Below the pieces are notes generated by a model. The model saw nothing but the letters and a program-made list of their open reading frames with translations. It searched no databases and was not told the origin of the DNA. A DNA stretch of 34,252 nt from Sphingopyxis sp. L1A2A (GTDB taxonomy: Bacteria > Pseudomonadota > Alphaproteobacteria > Sphingomonadales > Sphingomonadaceae), in the NCBI RefSeq assembly GCF_005502465.1, contig NZ_SCOT01000033.1:1-34252 (forward strand). The letters are read 5' to 3'. This document shows positions 14,826 through 23,032 of the stretch, in pieces (positions within the stretch are counted from its first letter, which is position 1; every line of letters starts with the position of its first letter). Made by a program: the position numbers and the translations under genes.

Positions 14826-14851
14826 AAACTAATTTGCGGCTAAATCGTTCC
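14826..14851 (-). promoter_or_regulatory. EcfG-type promoter candidate for nepR
   Basis: On the minus strand GGAAC (14851-14847), a 16-base spacer and AGTTT (14830-14826) resemble GGAAC-N16-CGTT with one mismatch in the -10 box. It points toward nepR and has the same spacing as the site before the hemerythrin gene. Confidence 0.6.
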
Positions 14852-14940
14852 CATGGAGTGAAATTATGTCGGCCGGCGCCGGTTTCGGTCGCGTTTGCCG
14901 GTTTTTCGGCGGGTTAAGACCCGCATCAGGAGGGAAATTT

Positions 14941-15735
14941 ATGTCATTGGGTCAGGCGATCGCCCCGCATCTGCCGTATCTGCGGCGCTATGGTCGGGCG
15001 ATCTCGGGAAGCCAGCAGAACGGCGACGCGCTGGTCGCGCGTTTGCTCGAAACGTTGGTCGCCAATCCCGCGGCGGTCGATACCGGCAATGATCTTCGTA
15101 TCCAGCTTTACCGCATGGTTCACGACAATTTCGGCCTGATGGCCGAAGCATCCGCGGCGGGTGACGACGCCGATCTGACCGACATGGCGATCGCCGACGC
15201 GCGGCTGCGCCGAATTCCGTCGTTGGCCCGGCAGGCTTTGCTGCTGACCGCGGTCGAAGGGTTCAACGCCGAGGATGCCGGCCGGATCATCGGCCGCGAT
15301 ACCGACGCGGTAAAGACGCTGATCGCCGATGCCACCGACGAAATTGACCGCCAGACCCGCGCCCGCATCCTGATTATCGAGGATGAGCCGATCATCGCGA
15401 TGGACATCGAAATGATCGTTCGCGACCTGGGGCATGACGTCGTTGCGGTCGCCACCACCCACCGCGAGGCAGTCGCCGAAGCGCAGAAGCATCAGCCGGG
15501 GCTGGTCCTCGCCGACATTCAGCTCGCCGACAACAGCTCGGGGATCGAAGCGGTGCAGGAAATCCTGACCGCGCTGAAGGTGCCGGTCATCTTCATCACC
15601 GCCTTCCCCGAACGGCTGCTCACCGGCGATCGCCCCGAACCGGCGTTCCTGCTCACCAAGCCGTATCAGCCGGCGACGTTGCGCGCGGCGATTTCGCAGG
15701 TGCTGTTCTTCGACGAAAGCACGGTTCCGGCCTGA
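14941..15735 (+). CDS. phyR: General stress response regulator PhyR
   Basis: A 264-residue anti-anti-sigma response regulator. Residues 1-135 form the sigma-like domain that mimics EcfG and binds NepR (LPYLRRYGRAISGSQQ, then RRIPSLARQALLLTAVEGF and EDAGRIIGRD). Residues 141-260 form the receiver, with acidic pocket E147/D148 (ILIIEDEP), phosphoacceptor D192 (LADIQLAD), T220 (VIFITAF) and K240 (LLTKPYQ). ATG 14941 is chosen over 14866 because AGGAGGG (14928-14934) lies six bases before it and the protein then begins like known PhyR proteins. It is divergent from nepR. No cognate sensor kinase is adjacent; the hybrid kinase at the right end of the window is of a different subfamily. Confidence 0.95.
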   Translation: MSLGQAIAPHLPYLRRYGRAISGSQQNGDALVARLLETLVANPAAVDTGNDLRIQLYRMVHDNFGLMAEASAAGDDADLTDMAIADARLRRIPSLARQALLLTAVEGFNAEDAGRIIGRDTDAVKTLIADATDEIDRQTRARILIIEDEPIIAMDIEMIVRDLGHDVVAVATTHREAVAEAQKHQPGLVLADIQLADNSSGIEAVQEILTALKVPVIFITAFPERLLTGDRPEPAFLLTKPYQPATLRAAISQVLFFDESTVPA

Positions 15736-15755
15736 GGGGCGGCTCCTAAATCCAT

Positions 15756-15832
15756 CGTCATTGCGAGCGTAGCGAAGCAATCCAGGGCGTTTTACGCAGG
15801 CTCTGGATTGCTTCGCTGCGCTCGCAATGACG
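15756..15832. repeat. Palindromic intergenic repeat, family B, copy 1
   Basis: A 30-bp inverted repeat with one mismatch (left arm 15756-15785 beginning CGTCATTGCGAGCGTAGCG, right arm 15803-15832) flanks a 17-base centre. It lies between phyR and glnE. Its termini match those of the element at 31901-32005. Confidence 0.9.
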
Positions 15833-15878
15833 GGGTAGGGGTTGCTACCTCATTTGTGTCGGGCGATAGCCAAGGTCG

Positions 15879-18584
15879 ATGACCCTTCTCGACGCTTCCA
15901 GCCGCCAGTCGGCGCTCGACCGCCTGACCGCCAACGCGCCCTTTCTCGCGCGAATGGCGGAGATCAACCCCGACGACGTCTCGCGCTTTCTGGCCGACGG
16001 CACTGACGCGGCGCTCGGGCACGTCGCGCCGCCACCCGCGGTCGGCGACGATATCATGCGGACGCTGCGCCAATGGCGCGGGCGAATGGCGCTGCTGCTC
16101 GCGCTCGGCGATCTGTCGGGCGAGCATGATGTTGCGACCACCACCCGGCTGCTGTCCGATTTCGCCGACCAGGCGTGCGACGCCGCGCTCGCCGCCGCCT
16201 TTGCCGAGCGCGCTGCGGGCGAGGAACCGCGCGGCCTGTCGGTGATCGCGCTCGGCAAGCTCGGCAGCTTCGAACTCAACTATTCGTCCGACATCGACCC
16301 GATCCTGATCTTTGATCCCGACACGCTGCCGCGGCGATCGCGCGACGACCCGACCGAGGCGGCGGTGCGGATCGCCCGGCGAATGACCGAAATATTGTCG
16401 GCGCGCACCGGCGACGGCCATGTCCTGCGCGTCGACCTGCGGCTGCGGCCGCATCCCGAGGTTACCCCGATCGTCCTGCCGATCGACGCCGCAATTTCCT
16501 ATTATGAATCCGAAGCGCTGGCGTGGGAGCAGGCGGCCTTCATCCGCAGCCGTGCGTCAGCGGGCGACCGCGTGCTGGGCGAGCAGTTCCTGTCGGCGAT
16601 CCAGCCCTTCATCTGGCGCCGCAGTCTCGATTTCCGCCAGCTCAAGGAAATCGGTGCGATGAGTGACCGCATCCGCGACCATTTCGCGCAAGGGCAGGCG
16701 TTCGGGCCGGGTTACGATCTGAAACGCGGGCGCGGCGGAATCCGCGAGATCGAATTTTTCGCGCAGGTCCACCAGCTGATCTACGGCGGGCGCGACCCGT
16801 CGCTGCGCGTTCCGGCAACGGTCGATGCGCTGGCGGCCCTCGCCGCGGCGGGACGGATCGAGCCCGAGGTCGCGACGCGCCTGTCGGGCCATTATGCAAC
16901 GCTACGCCGGATCGAACATCGGTTGCAGATGGTCGAGGACCAGCAGACGCATTGTCTTCCGCTCCAGCCCGCCGCGCTCGATTGTGTCGCGCGGCTCGAC
17001 GGCGCGGCCGATGGCGCGGCGCTGCTGGCGATGCTCGGACCTGTCGCTGCCGATGTCGGTGCCTGCTACGACCGGCTCGTTGCCGAACGCGCGGTGACGA
17101 CCGGCCTGCCGCGCGACGACGACGGCCTCGCGGCGGCGCTGCTGGCGGCGGGGTTCGACCCGCCCGATGCGGCGCTGCGCACGATCGCCGAATGGCGCGG
17201 CGGCAAGCTGCGCGCGCTGCGCAGCCCGGCGGCGCTCGATGCGCTCGAAACGATGCTGCCCGAACTGATCAAGGCGCTGGGCGCCGCGCCCGATCCGCAA
17301 GCGACGCTGACGCGCTTCGACAAGCTGGTTGCGGGGCTGCCGAGCGCGATAAACTTTTTCCACCTGCTCGCCGCGCAACCGGCGCTGGCGCGGATTGCGA
17401 CACGCATATTGGCGCTCGCGCCGACGCTTGCCGACGCGCTGGGAGCGCGCGCGCAGCTGATCGAGGGGCTGATCGACAGCCGCGCCTTTGACGCGCCGCC
17501 GACGAAGGACGAATTGCGCGCCGAATGGGGGCCGGGGCTGGCGGCGCTGGACTATGAACGCTTGCTCGATCGGGTGCGCGATCAGGTCGGCGAACGGCGC
17601 TTTGCCTATGGGGTACAGCTTGTCGCGGGGGCGACCGATCCGCTGATGATCGCCTGCGGCTATTCCGAACTGGCGGAGGCGGCGCTCGGCGTGCTCGCCG
17701 ATGCGACGGTGGCCGAATTTGTCGCGGCGCATGGGCGGATCGCCGACAGCGAACTGATCGTGCTCGCGCTGGGGCGGCTCGGGGGCAGGGCGCTGACCCA
17801 CGCCTCCGACCTCGACCTCATCTATCTGTTCACCGGCGATCATCTCGCCGAATCCGACGGGCCGCGCCCGCTTGGCGCGACGACCTATTACAACCGGCTG
17901 GCACAGCGCGTAACCGCGGCGATGTCGGTGCCGACCGCGGCGGGCAAGCTCTATGACGTCGATACGCGGCTGCGGCCGCAGGGCGCGCAGGGGCCGCTGG
18001 TCGTCACCCTCGACAGTTTTGAACGCTATCAGCGCGAAGAGGCCTGGACGTGGGAGCATATGGCGCTGCTCCGCGCGCGGCCGGTCTATGGGTCGAGCGC
18101 AGCGCGCGCCGAGGTCGAGCGGATCATCGCCGAACTGCTCGCGATCCCGCGCGACCTGGCGAAGCTCGCCGCCGATGCCGCCGACATGCGCGACAAGATC
18201 GCGGCGCACAAGCCGGCGAACGGCGCGCTCGATATCAAGGGCGGCCCGGGCGGGCTCGTCGATCTGGAATTTGCCATGCAGGTGACCCAGCTGGCCAGCG
18301 GCCAATGCCATGATCCCAATATCGCCGCGGCGCTTGCCTGTCTGAAGGCGGCGGGGCTGGCGCCGGAGGGGGTGTGCGAAGCGCATGGTCTGCTCGCGCG
18401 GATGCTCGTCATGCTGCGGCTGACCGCGCCCGAAGGCGAGCCGCCGACCGCCGCGGCACGGCAACTGGTGGCGAGCCAATGCGGCGAACCCGGCTGGCCG
18501 CAACTGCTTGCCGCGCATGATGCGGCGCGGCAGGAGATTGCCGACTGGTGGGCGTCGATTCGCCCGCAGCAGGAGAGTGAATAA
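15879..18584 (+). CDS. glnE: Bifunctional glutamine synthetase adenylyltransferase/adenylyl-removing enzyme
   Basis: A 901-residue GlnE that attaches AMP to glutamine synthetase and removes it, setting activity to nitrogen status. The N-terminal nucleotidyltransferase (adenylyl-removing half) shows ALGKLGSFELNYSSDIDP; the C-terminal adenylyltransferase half shows ALGRLGGRALTHASDLDLIY. Each half also has the downstream LRLRPHPE / TRLRPQGAQGPL block and an RGRGGIREIEFFAQ / IKGGPGGLVDLEFAMQ segment. It is somewhat shorter than enterobacterial GlnE. The stop overlaps the next start (TAATG), so the three genes glnE-peroxiredoxin-DUF455 are probably cotranscribed. Confidence 0.95.
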   Translation: MTLLDASSRQSALDRLTANAPFLARMAEINPDDVSRFLADGTDAALGHVAPPPAVGDDIMRTLRQWRGRMALLLALGDLSGEHDVATTTRLLSDFADQACDAALAAAFAERAAGEEPRGLSVIALGKLGSFELNYSSDIDPILIFDPDTLPRRSRDDPTEAAVRIARRMTEILSARTGDGHVLRVDLRLRPHPEVTPIVLPIDAAISYYESEALAWEQAAFIRSRASAGDRVLGEQFLSAIQPFIWRRSLDFRQLKEIGAMSDRIRDHFAQGQAFGPGYDLKRGRGGIREIEFFAQVHQLIYGGRDPSLRVPATVDALAALAAAGRIEPEVATRLSGHYATLRRIEHRLQMVEDQQTHCLPLQPAALDCVARLDGAADGAALLAMLGPVAADVGACYDRLVAERAVTTGLPRDDDGLAAALLAAGFDPPDAALRTIAEWRGGKLRALRSPAALDALETMLPELIKALGAAPDPQATLTRFDKLVAGLPSAINFFHLLAAQPALARIATRILALAPTLADALGARAQLIEGLIDSRAFDAPPTKDELRAEWGPGLAALDYERLLDRVRDQVGERRFAYGVQLVAGATDPLMIACGYSELAEAALGVLADATVAEFVAAHGRIADSELIVLALGRLGGRALTHASDLDLIYLFTGDHLAESDGPRPLGATTYYNRLAQRVTAAMSVPTAAGKLYDVDTRLRPQGAQGPLVVTLDSFERYQREEAWTWEHMALLRARPVYGSSAARAEVERIIAELLAIPRDLAKLAADAADMRDKIAAHKPANGALDIKGGPGGLVDLEFAMQVTQLASGQCHDPNIAAALACLKAAGLAPEGVCEAHGLLARMLVMLRLTAPEGEPPTAAARQLVASQCGEPGWPQLLAAHDAARQEIADWWASIRPQQESE

Positions 18585-19051
18585 TGAGCGGTCTGAAATT
18601 GGGCGATGCCATTCCCGCGGTGAAACTTCTCGACGCCGATGGGGCGACGATCGACCTTGCTGCGATGGCGGGCGCGCCGCTGGTGGTTTATTTCTACCCC
18701 AAAGCGGATACGCCCGGCTGCACGGTCGAAGCGCAGGACTTCACCCGTCTCGCGCCCGAATTCGCGCATCTGCACGCCCAGGTGCTTGCGGTGTCGCGCG
18801 ACGCACCGGCGAAGCTGTGCAAGTTCCGCGATAAATATGGTCTGACGGTCCGCCTCGCTTCGGATGAAGACGGCGCGGTGTGCGAGGCGTTTGGTACCTG
18901 GGTCGAAAAGCAGAATTATGGGCGCAGCTATATGGGGATCGAACGCTCGACCTTCCTTTTCGGCGGCGATGGCAAGCTCGCGAAAGAATGGCGCAAGGTT
19001 CGCGTCAAAGGTCACGCCGAAGCGGTGCTGGAGGCAGCAAAGGCGCTGTAA
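18584..19051 (+). CDS. bcp: Thiol peroxidase, Bcp/PrxQ family
   Basis: A 155-residue peroxiredoxin that reduces hydroperoxides. The peroxidatic cysteine C46 lies in YPKADTPGCTVEA, and the fold continues with AVSRDAPAKLCKFRDKYGL and RSYMGIERSTFLF. The resolving cysteine usually found five residues after C46 in Bcp proteins is replaced by glutamine (Q51), so it may work as a 1-Cys enzyme or use another cysteine (such as in KLCKF or AVCEAF). It overlaps glnE by one base and abuts the next gene directly. Confidence 0.93.
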   Translation: MSGLKLGDAIPAVKLLDADGATIDLAAMAGAPLVVYFYPKADTPGCTVEAQDFTRLAPEFAHLHAQVLAVSRDAPAKLCKFRDKYGLTVRLASDEDGAVCEAFGTWVEKQNYGRSYMGIERSTFLFGGDGKLAKEWRKVRVKGHAEAVLEAAKAL

Positions 19052-19843
19052 ATGCCGACGTTGGGTGAAGCCGCGCGCGCGGTCCTGCTGACGTCGGACC
19101 CGCACGACAAACGCCGCGCGGCGCGCAGTCTGGCGCGGGCGTGGCGGCAGGATCGGCTCGACCATCGCTGCGACACCGCGATGCCTGATCAGCCCGCGTG
19201 GCCTACCGAACCCGAACTGCTCGAACCCAGCCGGATGCCGCGCCGCGGCAAGGGCGGCTCCGAACGCGGGCGGATCGCGCTGCTGCACGCGCTGGCGCAT
19301 ATCGAATTTGTCGCGATCGACCTCGCGGTCGACCTGATCGGCCGCTTTGGCGACGAATTTCCGCGCCAATTTGTCGACGACTGGATCGGTGTCGTCGCCG
19401 ACGAAGCGATGCATTTTGCGCTGCTCGACCGCCGCCTGCGTGCGTTCGGTAGCCATTATGGCGCATTGCCGGCGCATGCGGGATTGTGGGAGGCGGCGCA
19501 GGTCACCGCCGACGATGTGCTCGCGCGGCTGGCGATCGTGCCGATGGTGCTCGAAGCGCGCGGGCTCGATGTGACCCCGCCGACGATCGCCCGCTTTCAG
19601 GGCGCCGGTGACGCGCCGTCCGCGCAGATTTTATCGCGTATTTACAAGGATGAAATCCGCCATGTGCGCGTCGGCACAGCCTGGTTTGGCTGGATGTGCG
19701 ACGAACGGGGATTCAACGCCGTTGAAACGTGGCACGCGCTCGTAAAAGCGCGGTTTCGCGGGGCGCTCAAAGCTCCGTTCAACGACTCGGCGCGCCACGA
19801 CGCCGGTTTAACGCAAGAATACTATAGCGTTATTGCGTCTTAA
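19052..19843 (+). CDS. DUF455 family ferritin-like protein
   Basis: A 263-residue protein beginning right after the peroxiredoxin stop. It has the helical ferritin-like pattern of DUF455: ALAHIEFVAIDLAVDLI (E and H), DEAMHFALLDRRL (E-x-x-H), LEARGLDVTPP and ILSRIYKDEIRHVRVGTAWF (E-x-x-H). These look like ligands of a di-iron or similar metal site. No enzymatic role is established. Translation is probably coupled to the peroxiredoxin gene, hinting at oxidative stress or iron handling, which is inference. Confidence 0.88.
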   Translation: MPTLGEAARAVLLTSDPHDKRRAARSLARAWRQDRLDHRCDTAMPDQPAWPTEPELLEPSRMPRRGKGGSERGRIALLHALAHIEFVAIDLAVDLIGRFGDEFPRQFVDDWIGVVADEAMHFALLDRRLRAFGSHYGALPAHAGLWEAAQVTADDVLARLAIVPMVLEARGLDVTPPTIARFQGAGDAPSAQILSRIYKDEIRHVRVGTAWFGWMCDERGFNAVETWHALVKARFRGALKAPFNDSARHDAGLTQEYYSVIAS

Positions 19844-19920
19844 CCATTGGGATAGCAGACAGGCGTCGCGGGGGATGAGCAATCATCCAAACCAACAAAC
19901 ACCGGCGCCAAAGCCTTTTG

Positions 19921-20658
19921 ATGACTTTGGCGACATGGCACACGCGGGGTCGTATTTTGATAAACACTCTTCTGACGCAGAAGTTGCATCAAGTCGCAAT
20001 CGTCTGCGCCGCAGCATGTTTCGGACTGGCCACACCGGCCGCCCACGCTGCCGAAACCAGCGCCGATGCCGGCATTGTCGCTCCCGACGAACCCGATGAC
20101 GACAGCTTCACCGCTGGCGTTCCCGCGGCCGGCGAGGACAGCGAAGCCCGCGCAATTTTCCAGGCGTGGAAGCGTCTCGACACCGGGCTGACCGCCTCGA
20201 TCGGCGTTGCGGTGCCGTCGCGCCGCCCGATCGACCACATGTCGCTGTCGTCATCCTATGGCATGCGCGTCCACCCGGTCACCGGCAAGGTCGCCCGCCA
20301 CAATGGCATCGACATCCCGGCGCCGCACGGCACCCCGATTTACGCAACCGCCGACGGCATCGTCGGCCGCGCCCAGCGCCTTGGCGGCTACGGCAATTAT
20401 GTCGAAGTCGAGCACGGCAACGCGATCCAGACGCGCTACGGCCATATGTCGTCTTACGTCGTCATCCCTGGCCAGTCGGTCAAAAAGGGTGACGTCCTTG
20501 GTTACGTCGGTTCGACCGGCCGTTCGACCGGCAACCACCTCCACTACGAAGTCCGCATCGAAGGCGCGCCGGTCAATCCGATGCCGTTCGTGCGGTCGGA
20601 TCAGATGGCGATCGCTGCGATCACCGGCAAAAATGTCGCGATGGGCGGTCCCGAATAA
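19921..20658 (+). CDS. M23 family metallopeptidase (LytM-type), exported
   Basis: A protein of about 245 residues with a signal-like segment (VAIVCAAACFGLATPAAHA), a short acidic linker and a C-terminal LytM domain. The zinc ligands are all present: H and D in ARHNGIDIPAPHGTPI and the HxH in TGNHLHYEV, with GGYGNYVEVEHGN and RYGHMSSYVV between. It is expected to cut peptidoglycan cross-links. The start is uncertain: ATG 19921 has no clear ribosome-binding site, while TTG 19957 has GGGG seven bases upstream and gives a compact signal peptide. In-frame stop TGA 19876 limits extension. A different-frame ATG at 19875 has a better-looking site but leads to a stop at 20097. Confidence 0.85.
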   Translation: MTLATWHTRGRILINTLLTQKLHQVAIVCAAACFGLATPAAHAAETSADAGIVAPDEPDDDSFTAGVPAAGEDSEARAIFQAWKRLDTGLTASIGVAVPSRRPIDHMSLSSSYGMRVHPVTGKVARHNGIDIPAPHGTPIYATADGIVGRAQRLGGYGNYVEVEHGNAIQTRYGHMSSYVVIPGQSVKKGDVLGYVGSTGRSTGNHLHYEVRIEGAPVNPMPFVRSDQMAIAAITGKNVAMGGPE

Positions 20659-20693
20659 GAAATAATGACGAGCTTTCCTGGGTCGGAGAGGAG

Positions 20694-20729
20694 GGGCGCC
20701 AGGCGGGATAACCGTCGCGGCGCCCTTTT
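20694..20729 (+). terminator. Rho-independent terminator after the M23 peptidase gene
   Basis: The perfect stem GGGCGCC (20694-20700) / GGCGCCC (20719-20725) encloses an 18-base loop and is followed at once by TTTT and then CATTT. It ends the peptidase transcript before the Fe-S carrier gene. Confidence 0.75.
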
Positions 20730-20759
20730 CATTTGAAACAAAGCGCCTATCTAACGCCT

Positions 20760-21101
20760 ATGGCCACGCAGCTTTCCGATATCACCCTGTCGCCCGCCGC
20801 CGCGGCGCGCGTCCGCTGGATCGCCGACCGCAAGGGCGAAAGCGACGCCGCGCTGCGCCTCGCGGTCGATGGCGGCGGCTGCTCGGGCTTCACCTATCGC
20901 TTCGGCCTCGCCGAAAGCATCGACGCGGACGACATCGTCACCGAAACCGACGGGGTGAAATTGGTGGTCGATCCGATCAGCATCGATCTGGTCCGCGGCT
21001 GCATCGTCGATTTCGTCGATTCGCTGGGCGGTTCGTCGTTCAAGGTCGAAAATCCCAACGCCGCCTCGGGCTGTGGCTGCGGATCCAGCTTCTCGATCTG
21101 A
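20760..21101 (+). CDS. erpA: A-type iron-sulfur carrier/insertion protein
   Basis: A 113-residue HesB/IscA/ErpA-type protein that passes Fe-S clusters to apoproteins. The three conserved cysteines are present: one in DGGGCSGFTYRF and two in the C-terminal SGCGCGSSF. The block FKVENPNAASGCGCG is the family signature. ATG 20760 was chosen; an upstream extension to 20733 would run close to the terminator and lacks a ribosome-binding site. The symbol erpA rather than iscA is by habit of annotation in related genomes; no isc or suf genes are in the window. Confidence 0.88.
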   Translation: MATQLSDITLSPAAAARVRWIADRKGESDAALRLAVDGGGCSGFTYRFGLAESIDADDIVTETDGVKLVVDPISIDLVRGCIVDFVDSLGGSSFKVENPNAASGCGCGSSFSI

Positions 21102-21140
21102 CATCTTTCACAGCGCCTTGCTTGCTGCCATAGCAAGGCG

Positions 21141-21911
21141 ATGAAAATCGCGACCTTCAATATCAACGGGATCAAGGCCCGCCTGCCGCGCCTGATCGAA
21201 TGGCTCGAGGAAACCCAGCCCGACGTCGCCTGCTTGCAGGAACTGAAATCGAGCGACGAGACCATGCCGACCAAGGAGATCGAGGCGGCGGGTTATGGGT
21301 TCCTGTATCACGGGCAAAAAGGTTTTAACGGCGTCGCGATCCTCGCCAAGGACACCCAGCCGGTCGAAACCCAGCGCGGCCTCGCGGGCGAGGATGAGGA
21401 CGAGCAGTCGCGCTATCTGGAGGCGGACGTCCACGGGGTGCGCGTCGCGTCGATCTATCTGCCCAACGGCAACCCGCAGCCGGGGCCGAAATTCGACTAT
21501 AAGCTGCGCTGGATGGCGCGACTGCGCGAGCGCGCCAAGGTGCTGCTCGCCGCTGAAATCCCGACGATCCTGACCGGCGACTATAATGTCATCCCGCACG
21601 ACGACGATGTGTGGGATCCGCGGGTGATGGCGACCGATGCGCTGATGCAGCCCGAATCGCGCGACGCCTGGTTCCGCCTGCTCGGCGACGGCTGGACCGA
21701 TGCGATCCGCAGCCGCTATCCGGCGGGGGGCAGCTGGACCTTCTGGGACTATCAGGCCGGCGGCTGGCAACGCGACCATGGCTTTCGCATCGATCACCTG
21801 CTGCTCAGCCCGGCGCTCGCCGACCGGCTGGTCGACGCCGGGGTCGACAAGGATCACCGCGGCCGCGAAAAGGCGAGCGACCATGCGCCGACCTGGGCGG
21901 TGCTGAGCTAG
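21141..21911 (+). CDS. xth: Exodeoxyribonuclease III (AP endonuclease)
   Basis: A 256-residue ExoIII-type enzyme for base-excision repair, cutting at abasic sites and trimming 3' ends. Active-site blocks seen are TFNINGIKAR, CLQELKSSD, LTGDYNVIPHDDDVWDP, RIDHLLLSPALA and the terminal SDHAPTWAVL with its catalytic D-H. Length is normal. The 3' end overlaps the convergent DUF1501 gene by four bases, so their transcripts are partly antisense. Confidence 0.96.
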   Translation: MKIATFNINGIKARLPRLIEWLEETQPDVACLQELKSSDETMPTKEIEAAGYGFLYHGQKGFNGVAILAKDTQPVETQRGLAGEDEDEQSRYLEADVHGVRVASIYLPNGNPQPGPKFDYKLRWMARLRERAKVLLAAEIPTILTGDYNVIPHDDDVWDPRVMATDALMQPESRDAWFRLLGDGWTDAIRSRYPAGGSWTFWDYQAGGWQRDHGFRIDHLLLSPALADRLVDAGVDKDHRGREKASDHAPTWAVLS

Positions 21912-23032
21912 GCGTCGGGGTAGAGCGTCGTCATCACGCGTTTCGGGTCGAGCGCATAATGATGCGCTACCGCCGCCGCGATCACGCTTTCCAGCGACCG
22001 CGTCGGTTTGAGATCGCGGCCGTCGAGCCGTGCTGAAACCGCGAGTCCCGGCCAGTCGGCTGAAATCCTGCCTCCCGCGGCCAGCCTGCCGCCGAGCAGC
22101 ATCGCGGTCGACGCGGTGCCATGATCGGTGCCGCCGGTGCCGTTGACCTCGACCGTCCGCCCGAATTCGGTCGCGACGATCACCAGCGTGTCGTTCCACG
22201 CCGGACCAAGCCCGGTCTGCAGGGCGCCGACCAGCTGGTCGAGCCCGCGCAATTGCGCGTTCAGCCGCCCGCGCTGGCTGCTGTGCGTATCCCAGCCGCC
22301 GGTCTCGACCATCATCACCCGCGCGCCATCGGCGGGCAGCATCAGCGACGCCGCGAGCTTGCCGAGATCGGCGCCGTTGCGGCCGTTGTTGCCGCCGATG
22401 TCGCTCGCCAGTTCCTGCGTCTTGACCGCGCTGTCCCACAGCGGATGGAGCAGCTTGTCGTCGGCGTAGAGCGCCGACAACCGCGCGATCAGGTCGCCGT
22501 CGGCCTGCGGCAGGCGGCTCGGCGCATAGGTGCCGACCTGTACCGTGCCGCGCATCGCCAGCGGCACTGCCGGGGCGATGGCGAGCGCGTCACGCTCGGC
22601 GGCGGGCAGCAAGGTCAGCAGCCGCCCGACCCAGCCGTCGGCGCGCCCATAGGGCCGCGATCCGCCACCCTCGAGCATGTTCTGCCCGTCGAAATGCGAT
22701 CGGTCGCGATACGCGGTGGCGACGGCGTGGGCGAAATGCGCTTGGCTGCCGGCGTAGAGTCCCGCGGTCGTGGTGAGCGCCGGATGCAGCGTGAACATTG
22801 CATCGAGCTTGGCCCCGCCCGCGGTTTCATCGGCGAGCGTCCGGCGCGCCGCAGCGAACGCCTGGTCACCGGTCGGCGCCACCGTCGCCAGCCCGTCGGC
22901 GGCGCCGCGCTGGATAATGAAGACCAGCCGTTTTGGCGTTGCCGCCGCGGCATAGGCAAAGCCGGGCAGCGCGCCGGCGGCGGCGACGGTGATCCCCGAC
23001 CGGATGATCGAACGGCGGGACAGGATCATCAT
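21908..23032 (-). CDS. DUF1501 family exported protein
   Basis: A 374-residue DUF1501 protein with a twin-arginine-type signal (LSRRSIIRSGITVAAAGALPGFAYA), so export of a folded protein is likely. The family is related to sulfatase/alkaline-phosphatase folds; visible blocks include VFIIQRGAADGL, MVETGGWDTHSSQRG, VIVATEFGRTVEVNGTGG and TDHGTAS. It begins directly after the stop of the DUF1800 gene (TAG then ATG), and the two families are very often paired. The function is not established. Confidence 0.9.
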   Translation of the reverse strand: MMILSRRSIIRSGITVAAAGALPGFAYAAAATPKRLVFIIQRGAADGLATVAPTGDQAFAAARRTLADETAGGAKLDAMFTLHPALTTTAGLYAGSQAHFAHAVATAYRDRSHFDGQNMLEGGGSRPYGRADGWVGRLLTLLPAAERDALAIAPAVPLAMRGTVQVGTYAPSRLPQADGDLIARLSALYADDKLLHPLWDSAVKTQELASDIGGNNGRNGADLGKLAASLMLPADGARVMMVETGGWDTHSSQRGRLNAQLRGLDQLVGALQTGLGPAWNDTLVIVATEFGRTVEVNGTGGTDHGTASTAMLLGGRLAAGGRISADWPGLAVSARLDGRDLKPTRSLESVIAAAVAHHYALDPKRVMTTLYPDA

